DNA of 15,226 nt from Paracoccaceae bacterium (GTDB lineage: Bacteria > Pseudomonadota > Alphaproteobacteria > Rhodobacterales > Rhodobacteraceae): positions 1-15,226 of the forward strand of contig JALSRF010000185.1 of NCBI GenBank assembly GCA_026984895.1, written 5' to 3'. A model generated the notes under the pieces. It did not search any database. It had not been told where the DNA came from and worked only from the letters and a program-made list of their open reading frames with translations. The position numbers and the translations under genes are program-made. Positions 15,141 to 15,226 of the stretch are shown piece by piece; position 1 is the first letter of the stretch; each line of letters starts with the position of its first letter.

Positions 15141-15226
15141 ATGGCAAAGGAAAAGTTTGAACGCACGAAACCGCATGTGAACATCGGCACGATTGGTCAC
15201 GTTGACCACGGCAAGACGACGCTGAC
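15141..15226 (+). CDS. tuf: Elongation factor Tu, N-terminal fragment (cut by window end)
   Basis: Only 28 full codons are visible, but they are diagnostic: MAKEKFERTKPHVNIGTIG, then the P-loop GHVDHGKT at residues 19-26. EF-Tu delivers aminoacyl-tRNA to the ribosome as a GTP complex. The ATG at 15141 has a near-consensus ribosome binding site, AGGAGG, at 15130-15135, the strongest in the window, which suits one of the most abundant cell proteins. It follows fusA by 33 bases. Many Proteobacteria have two nearly identical tuf genes, and whether this one is duplicated cannot be seen here. Confidence 0.96.
   Translation, partial: MAKEKFERTKPHVNIGTIGHVDHGKTTL

Overview
The window is a GC-rich stretch of core bacterial chromosome carrying the RNA polymerase and translation gene cluster: rplJ, rplL, rpoB and rpoC, then rpsL, rpsG, fusA and the start of tuf. 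RpoB beginning MASSYIGQKRLRKYYGKI, the strongly C/G-ending codons, and a neighbouring Rhodobacter-type phosphatidylethanolamine N-methyltransferase point to an alphaproteobacterium, most likely of the Rhodobacteraceae. That placement is by recognition, not by a search.

Layout. Positions 3-140 hold the last 45 codons of a membrane protein. It runs into pmtA (155-790), so the left edge looks like a phospholipid operon. A 271-base gap (791-1061) holds a probable promoter and a structured leader. Next come rplJ (GTG start, 1062), rplL (1647), a 233-base structured spacer, rpoB (2258-6400), a 101-base spacer with two perfect hairpins, and rpoC (6502-10746). A textbook intrinsic terminator (10771-10807) ends that unit. 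A DMT/EamA-family transporter gene (10945-11847) follows. The next transcription unit opens with an excellent sigma-70-type promoter (TTGACA, 17 bases, TATACC, at 11884-11912). It has a leader of about 195 bases and encodes S12, S7, EF-G and EF-Tu, with the last gene cut by the window end.

The genes supply the ribosomal stalk (L10 and L12), the beta and beta-prime subunits of RNA polymerase, two small-subunit proteins and two translational GTPases whose work depends on that stalk. PmtA and the transporter are unrelated passengers. All core proteins have family-typical length with key residues intact, and I see no frameshift, insertion sequence, CRISPR array, tRNA, integrase or sign of recent transfer.

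This is an ordinary conserved region, and I see no undescribed multi-gene system. The most interesting signals are RNA-level and architectural: twin hairpins with complementary loop regions between rpoB and rpoC, structured leaders ahead of rplJ, rpoB and rpsL, a shared promoter/start-site motif at the two ribosomal units, and an 11-residue triple repeat in the L12-binding tail of L10.
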